From contig OZ038422.1 of NCBI GenBank assembly GCA_964036155.1, positions 26,125,201 through 26,189,200 of the forward strand: a stretch of 64,000 bases of DNA, written 5' to 3'. Shown here piece by piece: positions 61,081-64,000 of this stretch; positions within the stretch are counted from its first letter, which is position 1; each line of letters begins with the position of its first letter. The position numbers were made by a program, and so were the translations under genes. Source of the DNA: Diploscapter coronatus (lineage: Eukaryota; Nematoda; Chromadorea; Rhabditida; Rhabditidae). The notes beneath the pieces are model-generated. The model did no database searches. It saw nothing but the letters and a program-made list of their open reading frames with translations, and had not been told where the DNA came from.

Positions 61081-64000
61081 CTACTGCGACTTTTTCTTGC
61101 CGTATTTCAGGGCCTGCTTGAATTTCTTTGGATTCAGACCGTAGGCCTCCAGTCGGTTATCGTCAACGTTCAGGTTACCTTTTCCAGAGTTGCTCTTCTC
61201 GTCTTTCTTCAATCGCCTTTTATTTTTCCTTTCCGACTGATTTTGGGAAGGATTCTGAAAAAAATAGAGAAATCATAAAAAAGAGATTTTTCAAGTTATT
61301 TCGAAAAATAACAATTGAAAGAAAGACCTTTTCCTGGATTTCCTGTCCTTGATCCGCACTTGTATTCTTCTTCTTTCTCCTTCGTTTGTCCCGATTCTTC
61401 TCCGTCTTTTTGCTGACGCCATCTTGATTTCGATTTTGTTCGGATTGTTCCGGCTTCTCCTTTTCTTTCTTCAGCAGGGATTTCTTTCTGAATTTAAAAA
61501 TAAGTATTTTGAAATAAAAAGTAGAAAATACCCTCCGAACTCCATCGTCAAAATGCGATTCTTCTTTTCTTGATCCAAAGATCGCTTTTTATACGCGACC
61601 ACGTCATACTTCTCTTGCTCTTCCGGACGATAGGAGGTTACCTAAAAAATACCAAGAAAATAAAACAGATTTTTTATTTGGATGAAAACAGAATTTTTCG
61701 ATTTTAAGTGTATATTTTCCAGAAATGTATTTTTAATCGACATTTACAGTTTTATTTTAATGGATAGCCTTGAATCTTGAAATTTAAACAAAAATACCTT
61801 CTTCAAAGAAGCCCAGGCATTCAGCTGGCGATCGTCCGCGTTGACGATTTCTTCTTGTGTCAGACCGAAATCGTTCGGTGTCACCTTCCGATACTTGAAC
61901 TTGACGGTTTGATCGCCTAAATAATAAAGTTAGTAATTCTTGATTTTTAAAAAAAATTTTTTGATAAAAAGTTACTAAACATAAAGTTCATTTGAAAAAG
62001 GCTACAGTAATTCGGCATTTTTAAAGGGAAAAGCTATAGTAATCATAAGTTTTGTTAAGGATAACGCTAAAGTAATCTTAAATTTCCTTAAAATAAAAAT
62101 CGCACCGATAACATCCTCGAAGTCCAGCGCGTAGTATTCCTTCAAATACCCGTCGAAGGTCTTTTCGCTCGGGTCAAAAAGTGGCCGCTTTTTCTTCAAT
62201 GCAGCCAATTCCTGCCTCTTTCGCTTGCGAGAGGACATTTCTGAACTTGTTGAAATATTTTCTACATTCGTTTATTTTTAATTGCCAGAAATGATTAAAA
62301 ATACCCGGTTTCTCATGTTCTTTCTTTCCAGAACCGTTTTCCGGCTTCTCGTTATTTGCGTCGCCGTCAGATTCAGAATCCTTCACGTGGCCATCGTCGA
62401 CGTCGTCATGGTTTTCAGAATCCTCGGCGTCAGATTTGTCGATGTCCTCGTCGTCACTGAACACGGGCTTCTCCATCGTCTCGTCTTCCTTCAGTTTCTC
62501 TTCCTGATCATAGTAGGTTTTGTTGAAGATTTCCTGAAAAATTGATACATTAAAAAATCTCAATCATAAAAATTCATCTAAAAGCTAAATCTTTGAAAAA
62601 AATTTGATTAGGGATCGCATGAGATTTCAAAGAAGTTTATTAAATTGTCGCCTTGCTGCAAGAAAATTTATAGAAAGAGGATGCGAAATTTCCAAAAAGT
62701 CAATAAAAATATTATTTTAAAAATTAAAACATTTCTTACAGCCATTTTCCTGTCGAACTTCTCCGGGTCATATTCGGATTCTAATTCTTCAATAGACAAA
62801 GGAATCTCACAGCCGGCGACTTTCGAAAGTTTCTCCAGCCGCTTTTCGATCTCCGACTTTTTCAACTTTTTGAGTTCTTTGAGTTCCTGAAATAAAAAAA
62901 TTAAAGAAAACTATTATTTCGCTCTTCAAGAAAAGTTAAAATAGAAAACTTTTCCCCTTACCAAAAAAAGTAAAATTTATACTACAATTTTTAAGAATAA
63001 TAAAATAAGACGGAATCAAATGAAAACTAAAACTACCTGTATCTTCTCCTCCTTCTCGCGTTTCTTCCTCTCCTTGTATTTCTCTCTGGTCTCCTTCCTC
63101 TTGCTGTTGTCTTGACGGAGTGACTCAGACACGGTTCGAGGGAATTGTTTGATCTGGAAAAAAATTAGAAAAGTCATCTTTTTAAATTTGAAACTATTTT
63201 TAAATTCTTGTGAATAGTTCATTTCTTTTTGAGAATTTCGATAAGTTTCAGAGGAAGAAAGTAGTTTTCAATTTTGAGGAAAGTTATTTGAATTTAAAAA
63301 AAAAAAAAAAAAAATGAAGTCTTACAAATTCCTGATCCGGCTCCTCGAATCGGAAATTGTACTTGTGCTCGTATTTGGAATTCTCGGCCAAATAGCCCTC
63401 GTCTTCCTCCAAATTCACGATTTCCTCATACGTGGGGATTCTGAATCAGCAAAATGAAAATAAAAACTGCAAATATTTTAGAAAATATGCAATTTTAATT
63501 AATTTTTTGAAAGAAACATTTTCAGAGAAAAAAAAATCAAGTTTTGAAAAATCTGATTTTTAAAATTAGCATTTTGATGAAAAATACTTAAAGGATAAAT
63601 TTTTGAATTAAAAAAAAACTCTAGTCCCACTCCGTCTCCTTGCCATCCGTATCGAACTCCTTGTTCATCAAGTAATTCCTCAGGAATCTCTCATCTTCAT
63701 CTAAGTCTTGACGGGACCTGAAAGATGTTTAAATTATGTCTCATTTTTCAAAAAAAAAATCGCATTATTGTAAAGTGTGGAACTTTTAAAAAAAGATGCA
63801 AAATTTTGAGAAAGTGCGCATATCTTTCAAACTATATACCAGTGCTCCTTGAGTTTCTTGAGACCGGATTCTTTTGAGTTGCAGAAATCCGGCAAGTCGT
63901 TCTTTCTGTCGCCCAGCCATTCATAGAAATCATCCTCTTCTTGTTTCTGAAAATTTTGCCCCTAGTTTTTTTTAAACTCAGGGATCGAAAATTTGAAATG
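61081..64000 (-). CDS. KRI1: KRI1, ribosome biogenesis factor (5' end outside window)
   Basis: Minus-strand gene running off the right edge; stop CTA (TAG) at 61081-61083. Blocks in order match KRI1: EDDFYEWLGDRK, then DEDERFLRNYLMNKEFD, RIPTYEEIVNLEEDEGY, KYEHKYNFRFEEPDQEF, KQFPRTVSESLRQDNSKRKE, the basic helix REKYKERKKREKEEKIQ, IEKRLEKLSKVAGCEIPL and EIFNKTYYDQEE. An acidic Asp/Glu/Ser stretch and a basic C-terminal region follow, ending ALKYGKKKSQ. KRI1 works in the nucleolus on early 40S (small-subunit) pre-ribosomes. In this species it probably is the first cistron of an operon with Elongin A. The N-terminal exons are missing only because the window ends. Confidence 0.93.

Noticed and set aside
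62282..62545. Plus-strand hydrophobic open frame of 87 codons
   Set aside because: It is the antisense shadow of the acidic Asp/Glu/Ser-rich exon of KRI1.
1..64000. CRISPR arrays, bacterial operons, phage or viral genes
   Set aside because: No regularly spaced direct repeats, no bacterial-style gene packing, and no recognisable viral proteins; the window is eukaryotic nuclear DNA.

Overview
The window looks like nuclear DNA from a free-living-type nematode. Evidence seen: AT-rich sequence, many 40-60 nt introns ending in TTTCAG/TTTTAG, two tandem Sra-superfamily (Sre-like) chemoreceptors, a supplementary-type nuclear hormone receptor, a receptor guanylyl cyclase, SL-type splice acceptors just upstream of start codons, and a same-strand gene pair with operon-like spacing. 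Presence of an NELF-E gene argues against C. elegans itself, which is reported to lack the NELF complex. I cannot name the species. All gene models below were built by hand from reading frame, splice consensus and protein-family similarity.

Layout. 0.2-1.0 kb: 3' end of a divergent Hsp70 (+). 1.4-1.7 kb: a possible small three-exon gene (+). 2.6-4.1 kb: an MNX/HB9-like homeobox gene (+). 6.5-8.2 and 10.0-11.5 kb: two tandem Sre-like GPCRs (+), the first with a damaged 3' splice site. 12.0-14.3 kb: a type I membrane protein with EGF-like modules (+), several of whose introns are inverted-repeat elements. 16.3-25.3 kb: a full ABCA-type transporter (+). 26.1-26.6 kb: a small secreted protein (+). 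27.0-28.7 kb: MMADHC, cobalamin trafficking (+). 29.0-34.6 kb: fatty-acid-amide-hydrolase-type amidase (-), with a 2.35 kb foldback element filling one intron. 35.4-36.7 kb: NELF-E (+). 37.2-43.4 kb: nuclear hormone receptor (-), 5' exon not found. 43.4-51.7 kb: about 8 kb without a convincing gene, holding foldback and tRNA-like repeats and purine-rich tracts. 51.7-56.9 kb: receptor guanylyl cyclase (-) that has lost both metal-binding aspartates of its cyclase domain. 57.6-60.9 kb: Elongin A (-). 61.1-64.0 kb: KRI1 (-), running off the window and probably the upstream partner of Elongin A in an operon.

Most of the genes are unrelated neighbours. NELF-E and Elongin A both act on RNA polymerase II elongation; KRI1 and Elongin A are probably co-transcribed.

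The most unusual signal is in the introns. At least three introns (one each in the EGF, ABCA and amidase genes), and probably two more in the EGF gene, are made almost entirely of inverted-repeat DNA. Two in the EGF gene are bounded by 9-bp target-site duplications, and one of these duplications contains AG|GT, so the duplication itself supplies both splice sites. In addition, introns of unrelated genes share short recurrent motif families. This is the pattern expected of introner-like elements, meaning mobile DNA that creates introns.
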